Source: CAYNLK01 sp964398055 (GTDB lineage Bacteria > Chloroflexota > Anaerolineae > 4572-78 > J111). From it: 21,455 nucleotides of DNA. The DNA is taken from contig CAYNLK010000083.1 in the NCBI GenBank assembly GCA_964398055.1, positions 1-21,455 of the forward strand. The letters are read 5' to 3'. The stretch's first letter is position 1. Each line of letters opens with the position of its first letter. The notes under the pieces were generated by a model. The model was not told the DNA's origin. It searched no databases and saw only the letters and a list, made by a program, of their open reading frames with translations. Positions 1 through 7,098 of this stretch are shown one piece after another. A program made the position numbers and the translations under genes.

Positions 1-60
1 CTGGTACACTTTTCGTCCGCTGTTTTTGGTACAAAATTATACCGCTGCTGACAGGAACGC

Positions 61-186
61 GTGGTGGTGGTACTTGACCCGGATATTGCTGAGGTTTTCA
101 AAACGCCGGAGTCAGTCAATGAGGTGTTACGAGCGTTAATTACGACGATGCCGGCGATACCTAAGCCGAAAGAGGCGGTCAAGTAA
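61..186 (+). CDS. Possible small protein, RHH/CopG-antitoxin-like tail, or gene remnant
   Basis: A 41-codon frame starts with three successive GTG codons after AGGA at 53-56 and ends at TAA 184-186. The peptide begins VVVVLDPDIAEVF and continues TPESVNEVLRALI. This resembles short bacterial proteins of the form 'valine-rich strand, LDPD, aVF, SVNeaLR.LI' that are often found near toxin-antitoxin loci; the resemblance is from memory and weak. The same frame is open from base 1 to a TGA at 49-51, so it could instead be the broken end of a longer gene. Upstream, TGGTACA occurs at 2-8 and 27-33, and GGTA...TACC form a short dyad at 28-43, which might be a promoter or operator region. No partner gene is visible because the window starts here. 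Confidence 0.3.
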   Translation: MVVVLDPDIAEVFKTPESVNEVLRALITTMPAIPKPKEAVK

Positions 187-253
187 ATTCATCAAAATGT
201 CTGTAAACCAGGGCCGCGGCCGACGCTCGGTCGTCAGCGGTCGGAAATCACGC

Positions 254-2272
254 TCACACCAGCTGGCGGGGAATGACCTTATGCCACGTTTTGGTAAAGA
301 CCCGCACCTGGCCCTCGTACGCGTCCAACACGTTCGTCAGGTGAAAATTCTCGGCGTCAGCCGACATGCGGCTGTCGGTCTCGATCCGAATCTGCCACTC
401 GCCCCGGCCCAGCCTGACCGTGCGCTCACAGCGCACCTGGGCCGAACACGGCTCGCCGGCGGTAATAGTATAGGTATCGACAATCAGCCCGGCCATTTCC
501 AGCCCATTATCTAACAATTTGGTACAACCATCGTCGGACCGGTCGATCCATTCCACCTGCCCGGTGATCGGGTCGTAGCTGAGACGGCGCTGCCGCGTGG
601 CGGTCTGGATGACTTCGTGGGCCGGCAGCGGCGCGCCTTCCGGCTCGGCAAACGGGGCCAGCTCGGCGTCTTCCGGCCGGGGGGGGCGAACCGGTAATTC
701 GAGCTGGCTGTCCGGGCCGGTGAACACGGTCAACATGACCGCTTCTGGCGACGGCCAGGCATGCGGCCAGTAGGTGGGGGAGACGGCCACCCGCCAGCGA
801 TGGCCGGCGGGCAGGCTGTAGCCGGCGGCATTGAGCGTGACCGTTACCCGGTAGGCTTTGTTCGGTTCCAGCGGGGCCGGGTTTTCGTGGCTGTCCCGGT
901 GGGTCAGGTTGAGCAGGCCCCAACTGACCAGGGTCGACTCGCCGGTGGGAGCGACATCGCACAGCCGCACCGCCAGCAGGGCGTTGGGCCGGTTGGCGGC
1001 CACGGTCAGGTTGACCCGGGGAAAACCCAGGATTTCCTGCGGCGTTGCCAGTGGGGCCGAGGTGAAGCAGAGCGACAGCCCATCGTCGGGCCGCTGGTCG
1101 CCGGCCATATCGCCGGGACGGCCGTAGGGGCACCAGACCCCGGCCTGCTGCCCGCACAGTTCCGAGCCACGCAGTTGGAGCGCTTTTTGGCCGTCCGGAC
1201 TGGCGTCGAGACTCTGCTCGTTGAGATAATAGATTTGCGGACGGAGATTCGGCGCCGGCCAAGTTGGTTCGGCCACCCAGCGGCCGGGGCGGCTGGGGTA
1301 GTGGGCAGCGGGCGGCACGCTCTCTTGCAGCCAGGCCCGCAGCATCGGTTCGGCCATGATGCCGGTGTCGATCCCCTTAAGCCAGTAGTCCCACCAGCGC
1401 AAACATTCCTGCAAAAAGCCAATGGCCGGGCCGGGGCTGCCCCACTCCGGGTAATTGTGCGACCAGGGGCCGATCAACCCTTTGCGTGGACACGACAACC
1501 CGGCCAGCAGGCGGGGGATGGCGTTGGTGTAGCCATCGGCCCAGCCGCCCACCAGGTAAACCGGGCAGTCGATGTCGGCGTAGTTTTCGCAGACCGAGCC
1601 GTGCTGCCAGAAAGCGTCGCGCCACTGGTGGCTGAGCCAGGCTTCAATGTAAGGCGGCGTTTTCTCCAGCCGTTCCTGCCACGTCTCTCGCCAGCGCGTT
1701 CCCACAAAGCGCGGGTCAGGCGGCAGGGCGTTATAAGCCAGCATAATCGAGGCCCAGGGCAGCATATCGTAATCAATGCAGCCGCCCATATAATGGACGT
1801 CGTCGGCGTAGCGGTCATCGGTGGAGCAGAGACTGATGACCGCCTTGAGTTGGACCGGCCGCCGGGCCGCCACCTGCAAACTGTTGAAGCCGCCCCAGGA
1901 AATCCCGATCATGCCGACGTCGCCGGTGCACCACGGTTGGCCGGTCAGCCAGGCCAGCACCTCCAGGGCGTCGTCCTGCTCTTGGGGCAGATATTCGTCG
2001 TAGAGGATGCCGTCGGAGTCGCCGCTGCCGCGCATATCCACCCGCACGTCGGCGTAGCCGTGACCGGCAAAGTAGGGGTGGCGGATCGAGTCACGCCGGG
2101 CGGTAAAGTCGTTCTTGCGATAGGGTAGATATTCCAGAATCGCCGGCACCGGCTTTTGGTCCGCATCCTCCGGCAGCCAGATGCGGGCCGCCAGCCGCGT
2201 CCCATCAGACATCGGGATCCAGCAGTTTTCGATTTCTTTCACGACGTGGGGAAAAGTATTCTTCACTCTCAT
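254..2272 (-). CDS. CocE/NonD family (peptidase S15-type) alpha/beta hydrolase, copy 1
   Basis: A 672-residue serine hydrolase of the CocE/NonD group, which includes cocaine esterase, alpha-amino-acid ester hydrolases, glutaryl-7-ACA acylase and Xaa-Pro dipeptidyl-peptidases. These cut esters or amides. The alpha/beta-hydrolase domain covers about residues 15-310, with the nucleophile in GISWGG (Ser125), the probable acid in GGWADGY (Asp246) and the base in GPWSHN (His272). RGSGDSDG near 81-88 is also typical. The remaining half should be the beta-rich C-terminal (PF08530-type) domain. No signal peptide is seen, so it is probably cytoplasmic. The ATG has AAAGGA about 7 nt upstream. It is the last gene of the minus-strand set and is closely related along its length to the next gene (shared TDDRY.DDVHY.GGC and C-terminal IPRQ), indicating tandem duplication. 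The substrate cannot be told from sequence. Confidence 0.9.
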   Translation of the reverse strand: MRVKNTFPHVVKEIENCWIPMSDGTRLAARIWLPEDADQKPVPAILEYLPYRKNDFTARRDSIRHPYFAGHGYADVRVDMRGSGDSDGILYDEYLPQEQDDALEVLAWLTGQPWCTGDVGMIGISWGGFNSLQVAARRPVQLKAVISLCSTDDRYADDVHYMGGCIDYDMLPWASIMLAYNALPPDPRFVGTRWRETWQERLEKTPPYIEAWLSHQWRDAFWQHGSVCENYADIDCPVYLVGGWADGYTNAIPRLLAGLSCPRKGLIGPWSHNYPEWGSPGPAIGFLQECLRWWDYWLKGIDTGIMAEPMLRAWLQESVPPAAHYPSRPGRWVAEPTWPAPNLRPQIYYLNEQSLDASPDGQKALQLRGSELCGQQAGVWCPYGRPGDMAGDQRPDDGLSLCFTSAPLATPQEILGFPRVNLTVAANRPNALLAVRLCDVAPTGESTLVSWGLLNLTHRDSHENPAPLEPNKAYRVTVTLNAAGYSLPAGHRWRVAVSPTYWPHAWPSPEAVMLTVFTGPDSQLELPVRPPRPEDAELAPFAEPEGAPLPAHEVIQTATRQRRLSYDPITGQVEWIDRSDDGCTKLLDNGLEMAGLIVDTYTITAGEPCSAQVRCERTVRLGRGEWQIRIETDSRMSADAENFHLTNVLDAYEGQVRVFTKTWHKVIPRQLV

Positions 2273-2281
2273 GGGGTGATC

Positions 2282-2296
2282 CTTTCAACTTGAAAG
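2282..2296 (-). promoter_or_regulatory. 15-bp palindrome abutting the ribosome binding site of CocE copy 1
   Basis: CTTTCAA, one central base, then TTGAAAG form a perfect dyad whose minus-strand end runs into the AAAGGA ribosome binding site of the 254-2272 gene. It could be a small operator, or a weak stem that competes with ribosome binding. A chance palindrome is possible because a heptad array starts at 2296. Confidence 0.3.
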
Positions 2297-2394
2297 ATGA
2301 ACGATGAACGATGGCCGGGAGAAGTCGCTTTCAATCAACGATCATTATTCGCTATTCGCTATTCGTTATTCGTTATTCGCTGTTCACAATTCTC
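2296..2394. repeat. Heptanucleotide repeat array in the CocE2-CocE1 gap
   Basis: Three GATGAAC-like units (2296-2316) are followed after a short gap by seven units of consensus TATTCGC (2346-2394: TATTCGC twice, TATTCGT twice, TATTCGC, TGTTCAC, AATTCTC). The last unit overlaps the stop codon of the upstream CocE gene (2394-2396). The right-hand units roughly resemble the reverse complement of the left-hand ones (GTTCATC against GTTATTC), so the array is partly arranged head to head. It resembles the short tandemly repeated repetitive (STRR) heptads described in cyanobacteria. Confidence 0.75.
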
Positions 2395-4526
2395 TACAGC
2401 CACTGCCGCGGAATGCTCTCCAACCACGATTTTTGGAAGAAGGGGTTGCCGTTGAGGGTCACCAGCAGTTGAATGTCCACGTGCAAGTCGGTTTCGGTAC
2501 TGCGGATAGCTCCGGTGCTGCGGATATAGATTTGATAACCGTACTCCTCAAGCTGGTAAACCACCTCGTTATACAGGCGGGCGTGAGCCGGGTCGTGGTG
2601 GTAGGCGGTCATCTCCAGCAGCTCAGAAGTGAACAGTTGCGAATCGCCGGGCAGGATGGAGGTATCGCCGCCGTAGATTTTGACGGTAACGCTCTGCTTG
2701 ATGACATCCTCGATAATTTGCCACACCGGCGGCTCGTCATAGCCGCGGCCGATGTCGATGAGTTGGGGGGGCGTGGTTTTGAAGGCGGGCGGCGGCGGCG
2801 CGGCCGGATCATCCGGCACAACCGGCAGAATCAGGCGGCTGGGCTGAGCCGGACCGCGGTGTAGCTGGTTGGTAGCCGGGTAGGGCGAGGGCCAGATAAC
2901 CGGCCAATAGGCGCTGGCGATGCTCAGCCGGACACAGTGGCCGGGTAAGAAGCGATAGCCGGTGGCCTTGAGCGGGACGTGAATTTCATAGACTTCGCCG
3001 GGTTTGAGCGGCTGCGGGTTGGTGTGGCCATAGCGGTGGGTTAGATTGAGGATGCCGGTGCTAACCAGGGCCGACGTGCCGTCGGGGGCCACATCGGTTA
3101 AGCGGGCAACCAGGTGGGCCACTGGCGCGCTGGAACTGAGGTACAAGATGGCCTCCGGGAAGCCGATGATGTCGAGAGGCTCGGTTAGTGGCGGGCTGGT
3201 ATAGGTCAGGCTGAGCGCCTCTTCGGGGCGCAGGTCGCGCGCCAGGCCGTTGGGGGCCAGGCCGCTGCCCCAGCACAAAGCCGCTTGCGTACCCAGCGTC
3301 GGTCGATGGGGGTAGGAGTCAATTGTGAATTGCGGATTGTTAATTGTTAATTGTGAATTGGGGATTGGACGCTTTGCGTGGGGATTTGAGGTTGGCGACT
3401 GTGGTTCAGTAAACAGTACACGGTCGCCCAGGTATAGCGTAAGCGGTTGGGTACGGGGGATGGGATAGGCGGCTTCGCTGTGCCATGCGCCGTTCACCCT
3501 GACCGGGAAAGGTTCAGGGGGGGTGTACTCCTCCCGAAAGATGGTCAACGGCGGTTCGGCCATAACGCCGTTGTCGATCCCTTTGAGCCAGTAATCAAAG
3601 AAGCGGACCAGCTCGTGCAGCCAATCCAGGTGTGGGCCGGGGTAGCCTGAGTCGGGCATGGCGTGGCCCCACGGGCCAATCAAGGCCTTGCGGGGCGCCT
3701 TGAGGCACTTTGCCTGCATCCGCAGCACAGCGTTGGTATAGCCGTCGGCCCAGCCGCCGATGTGGAAGATGGCGCAGCTAATTCGCTCGTAGTCCGGGGC
3801 CAGGGAGCCGGAGCGCCAGTAAGGGCCGTCGGTTTGCTGGCGCAGCCACTCCAGCAGCCAGGGTGGGGTTTGCTCCAGCCGAGCCTTCCACTGCGCCGCC
3901 CAGTTGCCGCGGGTGTATTTGAGCGGCGGCGGCATGGCGTTCATCCCAATCTGGCTGACGGCGTACTGGGCCAGCTCGCTGCCGGTCAGGCAGCCGCCCA
4001 GGTAGTGGACGTCGTCGGTGTAGCGGTCATCGGTGGCGTACATAGGTACGATAGCTTTGAGACTGGGCGGTTGCAGCGCGGCCACCTGAATGGCGGTAAA
4101 GCCGCCGTAACTGATGCCCCACATGCCCACCTTGCCGTTGCACCAGGGCTGCGCCGCCAACCACTCGACCGCGTCGTAGCCATCGCGGGTTTCGGCGGAC
4201 GTGTATTCGTCCAGGGCGATGCCGGGGCTGTTGCCGGTGCCGCGAATATCCAGCCGGCAGCCGACATAACCCCGCTGCGCCAGGTACGTCATCCACTGGT
4301 GGTCGGCCCGGTAGCGCCAGTCGCCTTTGCGGTAGGGGATCATCTCCAGGATGGCCGGGAACTTTTCCTCCGGTTGGCGGGGAACGGGCATAAACAGGTT
4401 GGCCGAGAGGGTCAGCCCATCCCGAACCGGAATTTGGACATTGTAGCGGATCTCGACGGTGTACAGATTGTCTTGCGGGGAGGTTTCAGCCAATTCAACC
4501 TTCCTGTCGTTGCAGGTGACGGTCAC
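2394..4526 (-). CDS. CocE/NonD family (peptidase S15-type) alpha/beta hydrolase, copy 2
   Basis: A 710-residue paralogue of the adjacent hydrolase, with the same triad: Ser139 in GISYGG, Asp261 in GGWADGY and His288 in GPWGHA. The alpha/beta domain is followed by the beta-rich C-terminal domain. Residues about 379-404 are an Asn/Pro/Ser/Thr-rich segment with no counterpart in copy 1. It is encoded by a heptad repeat array (3321-3369) of the kind otherwise found between genes. The start is uncertain. The outermost start is GTG at 4526, inside a double palindrome. A TTG at 4493 has AGGAAGG 5 nt upstream and would remove 11 residues that the family does not need, so I slightly favour it biologically. 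It lies 27-60 nt behind the C45 gene and is probably cotranscribed with it. Hydrolysis of an ester or amide is expected; the substrate is unknown. Confidence 0.9.
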   Translation of the reverse strand: MTVTCNDRKVELAETSPQDNLYTVEIRYNVQIPVRDGLTLSANLFMPVPRQPEEKFPAILEMIPYRKGDWRYRADHQWMTYLAQRGYVGCRLDIRGTGNSPGIALDEYTSAETRDGYDAVEWLAAQPWCNGKVGMWGISYGGFTAIQVAALQPPSLKAIVPMYATDDRYTDDVHYLGGCLTGSELAQYAVSQIGMNAMPPPLKYTRGNWAAQWKARLEQTPPWLLEWLRQQTDGPYWRSGSLAPDYERISCAIFHIGGWADGYTNAVLRMQAKCLKAPRKALIGPWGHAMPDSGYPGPHLDWLHELVRFFDYWLKGIDNGVMAEPPLTIFREEYTPPEPFPVRVNGAWHSEAAYPIPRTQPLTLYLGDRVLFTEPQSPTSNPHAKRPIPNSQLTINNPQFTIDSYPHRPTLGTQAALCWGSGLAPNGLARDLRPEEALSLTYTSPPLTEPLDIIGFPEAILYLSSSAPVAHLVARLTDVAPDGTSALVSTGILNLTHRYGHTNPQPLKPGEVYEIHVPLKATGYRFLPGHCVRLSIASAYWPVIWPSPYPATNQLHRGPAQPSRLILPVVPDDPAAPPPPAFKTTPPQLIDIGRGYDEPPVWQIIEDVIKQSVTVKIYGGDTSILPGDSQLFTSELLEMTAYHHDPAHARLYNEVVYQLEEYGYQIYIRSTGAIRSTETDLHVDIQLLVTLNGNPFFQKSWLESIPRQWL
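3321..3369. repeat. Seven-unit heptad array inside the CocE copy 2 coding region
   Basis: Seven consecutive 7-nt units with consensus AATTGTG (AATTGTG, AATTGCG, GATTGTT, AATTGTT, AATTGTG, AATTGGG, GATTGGA) fill 49 nt. On the minus strand they encode residues about 387-402, including NSQLTINNPQFTI. The neighbouring GC-rich code changes abruptly here to AT-rich. The AATTATC array at 9967-10001 is the same class of repeat in a gap between genes. Confidence 0.85.
4499..4505 (-). promoter_or_regulatory. AGGAAGG ribosome binding site pointing to TTG 4493
   Basis: On the minus strand AGGAAGG is followed by the 5-nt spacer TTGAA and then TTG in the CocE copy 2 frame. The GTG at 4526 has only a run of A before it. 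This makes TTG 4493 a serious alternative start and would leave the 4515-4546 stem-loop wholly between genes. Confidence 0.4.
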
Positions 4527-4546
4527 TTTTTCAAGTGACCGTCACC
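4515..4546. promoter_or_regulatory. Perfect 14-bp inverted repeat made of two 11-bp palindromes
   Basis: The arms 4515-4528 and 4533-4546 are exactly complementary around a 4-nt loop. Each arm contains its own palindrome: GTGACGGTCAC at 4516-4526 and GTGACCGTCAC at 4535-4545, with centres 19 nt apart. It lies between the C45 gene and CocE copy 2. In the minus-strand transcript no U-tract follows, so it is not a typical intrinsic terminator for that operon. It may be a paired operator, or an mRNA stem that protects or separates the two messages. On the plus strand TTTCTCTTTA follows, so weak termination of rightward transcripts is possible. Confidence 0.65.
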
Positions 4547-4553
4547 TTTCTCT

Positions 4554-5657
4554 TTATACATCCAGATGATACGTGTGGTATGGATTCTGGCACGGATTGC
4601 CCCAGGCCAAGTGCATCACTCCGGCGGTCAGATCGATGACCAGGGCGTTGATCGTTTTTTGCCGGTCGCGGGGGTCGGGATAGTTCAGAGCGTGGTTGCA
4701 GATGGAGTCGGGGTAATTGATATGGTCACGCTGCAGATTTTGCAGCGTTTTCAGGGTATGCCGGGAAGTTTGTTTCAGCAGCCGCAACGCCCGGAAGTAG
4801 CGCACGTGGGAACTGATCAGTTCGTCCGGTTCATCCTCGATGGCCTGCATGTTGAAATCGAGATAGTGGTTGGTGTGGGCCAGGTAGCCGTCTTCGGCGT
4901 AGAGCAGGGCAAAACGGCGGGCTGAAACCTCGACATTGTACATCTCACCACTCCCGTGGGCTAACAGGTGGTTGTAGCCGGCGGCCCGTTGCGGCACAAC
5001 CGTATGATAAATCGCTTCGGCCGGAGTGCGGGCCCCGAGGACGGCGCGCGACAGCACCAGCCGGGGAATCCCGATGCGGCAGTCGTTGGGGTAAACCGAG
5101 TCGCAGCATTGGGCAATACCGGCGGCGTTGAAGCCGATATTGGGCAGCAAGCCGCCGTAGGTCATGGCCAGGAAGGGGGGTTCATCATCCGGGCTGGCGT
5201 GGATGATGAACACGTCGGCTTCGTCCTCCGGCAGCCAATCTTCGTTGTGGGCAATCAAAACGTGCCCGTCGGCTGTGCAGGTATCGTTAACCGCCACGCT
5301 GGTACATTTGGTCAGGTGGAGGGCGTCAACGGTGACCGCTTCCAGGGCGTTGATCACGGCGATGTCGTCAAACGGCACATCGGCCCCCTCGGCAATGCCG
5401 ATCAGCTCTTCGACATATTGCGGATAACGCTCCTGGGCAAAGGGCATATATTTGCGGGCCTGAATTTGGGCGCCGGCCCAGGTTAATTCCAGCTTCTCAT
5501 AGGCTTTGTCGAGCAAGGCGCGGGCATTGTCGATGCTGTGGCGTACCTGGGCGGTGCAGGCCTGCCCGATCTGACGCCCGATCTCCCGGTGAGAGCCGGA
5601 TACCCTGACCAGCATGGGTGGGGTTGGCCGTAAGGGCCAATTGTTATTACTGCTCAT
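4554..5657 (-). CDS. C45-type acyl-CoA:6-aminopenicillanic acid acyltransferase-like Ntn hydrolase
   Basis: A 367-residue member of the C45 (isopenicillin N acyltransferase-like) group. These enzymes cut themselves in front of a cysteine, which becomes the N-terminal nucleophile, and then hydrolyse or transfer acyl groups on amides. The expected nucleophile is Cys118 in TKCTSVAV, followed by GHVLIAHNEDW (131-141), whose Asn-Glu-Asp is strongly conserved in the family. The N-terminal ~117 residues would be the alpha chain. Later family landmarks are GGLLPNIGFNAAGI and RLVLSRAVL. The ATG is preceded by AAGGA about 9 nt upstream. It is the first gene of the minus-strand set, diverging from the amine oxidase. 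In bacteria most relatives are amidases of unknown substrate, so penicillin chemistry should not be assumed. No signal peptide is visible. Confidence 0.85.
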   Translation of the reverse strand: MSSNNNWPLRPTPPMLVRVSGSHREIGRQIGQACTAQVRHSIDNARALLDKAYEKLELTWAGAQIQARKYMPFAQERYPQYVEELIGIAEGADVPFDDIAVINALEAVTVDALHLTKCTSVAVNDTCTADGHVLIAHNEDWLPEDEADVFIIHASPDDEPPFLAMTYGGLLPNIGFNAAGIAQCCDSVYPNDCRIGIPRLVLSRAVLGARTPAEAIYHTVVPQRAAGYNHLLAHGSGEMYNVEVSARRFALLYAEDGYLAHTNHYLDFNMQAIEDEPDELISSHVRYFRALRLLKQTSRHTLKTLQNLQRDHINYPDSICNHALNYPDPRDRQKTINALVIDLTAGVMHLAWGNPCQNPYHTYHLDV

Positions 5658-5774
5658 TGTGGTTGATCCTTGTCAAATTTTACTTTCAGAAGGTTTCAAT
5701 ATTATCTGTCTCAATGTAACACAGCCAAAGCGACTCGGTCAAATAAGGCCAGATATTGTAAAAGCGGCTGAATA

Positions 5775-5803
5775 TTGACAACCACTGACCTTTTAATTAT
5801 TAT
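5775..5803 (+). promoter_or_regulatory. Strong sigma70-like promoter for the oxidase/ABC transporter operon
   Basis: A perfect -35 TTGACA (5775-5780), a 17-nt spacer and a -10 TATTAT (5798-5803, five of six consensus) face the FAD oxidase. Transcription would start near 5810, giving a leader of roughly 98 nt. This is the best promoter in the window by sequence. Confidence 0.7.
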
Positions 5804-5872
5804 TTAAGCACTGCTCGCCCTGATGGCATTGATCGCCTCAATGAACTCTCTTTAAGCCTGACTTTTACCGCT

Positions 5873-5892
5873 CCCGTTAGTTTGAGAACGGG
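5873..5892 (+). promoter_or_regulatory. Leader stem-loop just before the oxidase start
   Basis: CCCGTT (5873-5878) pairs with AACGGG (5887-5892) around an 8-nt loop, ending 15 nt before the GTG start. No clear Shine-Dalgarno sequence lies between stem and start. Five nucleotides after the stem, ATG 5897 opens a four-codon frame (MVLA) whose TGA (5909-5911) overlaps the GTG start, which could couple translation. Evidence is limited to these patterns. Confidence 0.3.
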
Positions 5893-5907
5893 CTAAATGG
5901 TGCTGGC

Positions 5908-7074
5908 GTGAAACGAGATTATACGTACATCGTCCTCGGCCTGGGAGGACTCGGCAGCGGGGCCGCCTATTGGCTGTCTCGGCGGGTGGGGCGTGAGGTG
6001 TTGGGTCTGGAGCAGTTTGAATTGGGCCACGTCCGGGGAGGGTCGCAAGACCATTCACGCATCATCCGGCTGTCTTATCATACTCCGGCGTATGTGCGGT
6101 TGGCCCAACAGGCTTACCGGGCCTGGGCTACCCTGGAGTCTGACGCCCAGGAGCAGCTTATTCTCAAAACCGGCGGCCTTGACCTGGCGCCTCGCCCCAG
6201 CGCCATTCCCCTGCGTGATTACAGCATCAGTTTGGAAGCCTGCCATATTCCCTTTGAACCGCTCGAGGCTAATGAAATCATGCGTCGCTGGCCCCAGTTC
6301 CGGCTAACCGACGATATCCACGGCCTGTACCAGCCCGACGGTGGGATTGCGCCCGCGGCCAAATGCAATGCCGCCCATCAACAACTGGCCCGGGCTAACG
6401 GCGCGACCCTGCTCGATAACACGCCAATTACCGCGGTTCGAGCGGTGAACAGCGAAGTCGAGGTCGTAGCCGGGCAGACCACCTTCCGCGGCGAAAAGCT
6501 GGTGATTGCCGCCGGCGCCTGGTCGAATCAAATTTTGGCCCACTTTGGATTTCAGCTCCCCCTGACCGTGACCCAGGAACAGGTGACCTACTTTGCCACT
6601 CCCCACCTGGCCGATTTTGCTCCGGAACGCTTCCCGGTTTGGATCTGGCTGGATGAGCCGTGTTATTACGGTTTCCCCGTTTACGGCGAAGCAGGCACCA
6701 AAGCGGCCCGGGATGTCGGCGGTCGTGAGGTGACGGCTGAGACGCGCACGTTTGAGCCAGACCCAGGCGCGCAAGCGCGCCTGGAAAATTTCTTGAAGCA
6801 ATACTTGCCCACCGCCCTGGGTCCGGTCATTTATACCAAAACCTGCCTCTACACTATGCCCCCCGACCGTGATTTTGTACTGGACAGCCTGCCCGGTCGA
6901 CCCAACTGCTTCATTGCCATTGGGGCCGGCCATGCCTTCAAATTCGCTTCGCTGATTGGCAAAATTTTGAGTGAATTGGCTATTGACGGCGCGACGAAAT
7001 GTGAACTCGAGCCGTTCAAAATAAACCGGCCGGCTTTAACGGTAAAGGAGCCGGCCAAGAAATTTTTATTATAG
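5908..7074 (+). CDS. FAD-dependent amine oxidase, sarcosine/N-methyl-L-tryptophan oxidase family
   Basis: A 388-residue flavoprotein of the monomeric sarcosine oxidase/SolA family, which oxidises secondary N-methyl amines to an imine (then formaldehyde plus amine) and makes hydrogen peroxide. The N-terminus has the dinucleotide-binding motif GLGGLGSG (11-18) followed by the family's DHSRIIRLSY (48-57). Cys313 in KTCLYTMPPD is in the place of the cysteine that carries covalent FAD, and Lys265 matches the oxygen-activating lysine of the family. FIAIGAGHAFKFAS (335-348) is the usual C-terminal FAD contact. The GTG start has no obvious ribosome binding site, but the protein begins at the expected distance from the FAD motif. 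It is first in a plus-strand operon with a peptide-type ABC importer. Likely substrates are N-methyl amino acids or similar; specificity is not readable. Confidence 0.9.
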   Translation: MKRDYTYIVLGLGGLGSGAAYWLSRRVGREVLGLEQFELGHVRGGSQDHSRIIRLSYHTPAYVRLAQQAYRAWATLESDAQEQLILKTGGLDLAPRPSAIPLRDYSISLEACHIPFEPLEANEIMRRWPQFRLTDDIHGLYQPDGGIAPAAKCNAAHQQLARANGATLLDNTPITAVRAVNSEVEVVAGQTTFRGEKLVIAAGAWSNQILAHFGFQLPLTVTQEQVTYFATPHLADFAPERFPVWIWLDEPCYYGFPVYGEAGTKAARDVGGREVTAETRTFEPDPGAQARLENFLKQYLPTALGPVIYTKTCLYTMPPDRDFVLDSLPGRPNCFIAIGAGHAFKFASLIGKILSELAIDGATKCELEPFKINRPALTVKEPAKKFLL

Positions 7075-7098
7075 GAGTGCAAAAGGAGAGGTAGAGAA

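Larger units (their letters stand above)
5658..5907. other. Divergent intergenic control region
   Basis: This 250-nt AT-rich stretch separates the minus-strand hydrolase operon from the plus-strand oxidase/transporter operon. It holds the rightward promoter described separately. For the leftward operon only a weak candidate is visible: GATAAT on the minus strand near 5699-5704 without a good -35. I see no coding frame of note and no recognisable riboswitch. A shared operator is likely here but not identifiable by eye. Confidence 0.6.

Noticed and set aside
761..2128. A long open plus-strand frame (455 codons) opposite CocE copy 1
   Set aside because: It lies wholly antisense to a gene with a clear catalytic triad and family motifs, and its translation is rich in Gly/Val/Ala/Arg with no recognisable domain, as expected from GC-rich shadow frames.
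3663..4538. Open plus-strand frame of 291 codons opposite CocE copy 2
   Set aside because: Same reason: antisense shadow of a well-supported hydrolase gene, with no motif of its own.
5658..5907. Riboswitch in the oxidase leader
   Set aside because: Only one short stem-loop is visible; I could not match a glycine, SAM or other known riboswitch core.
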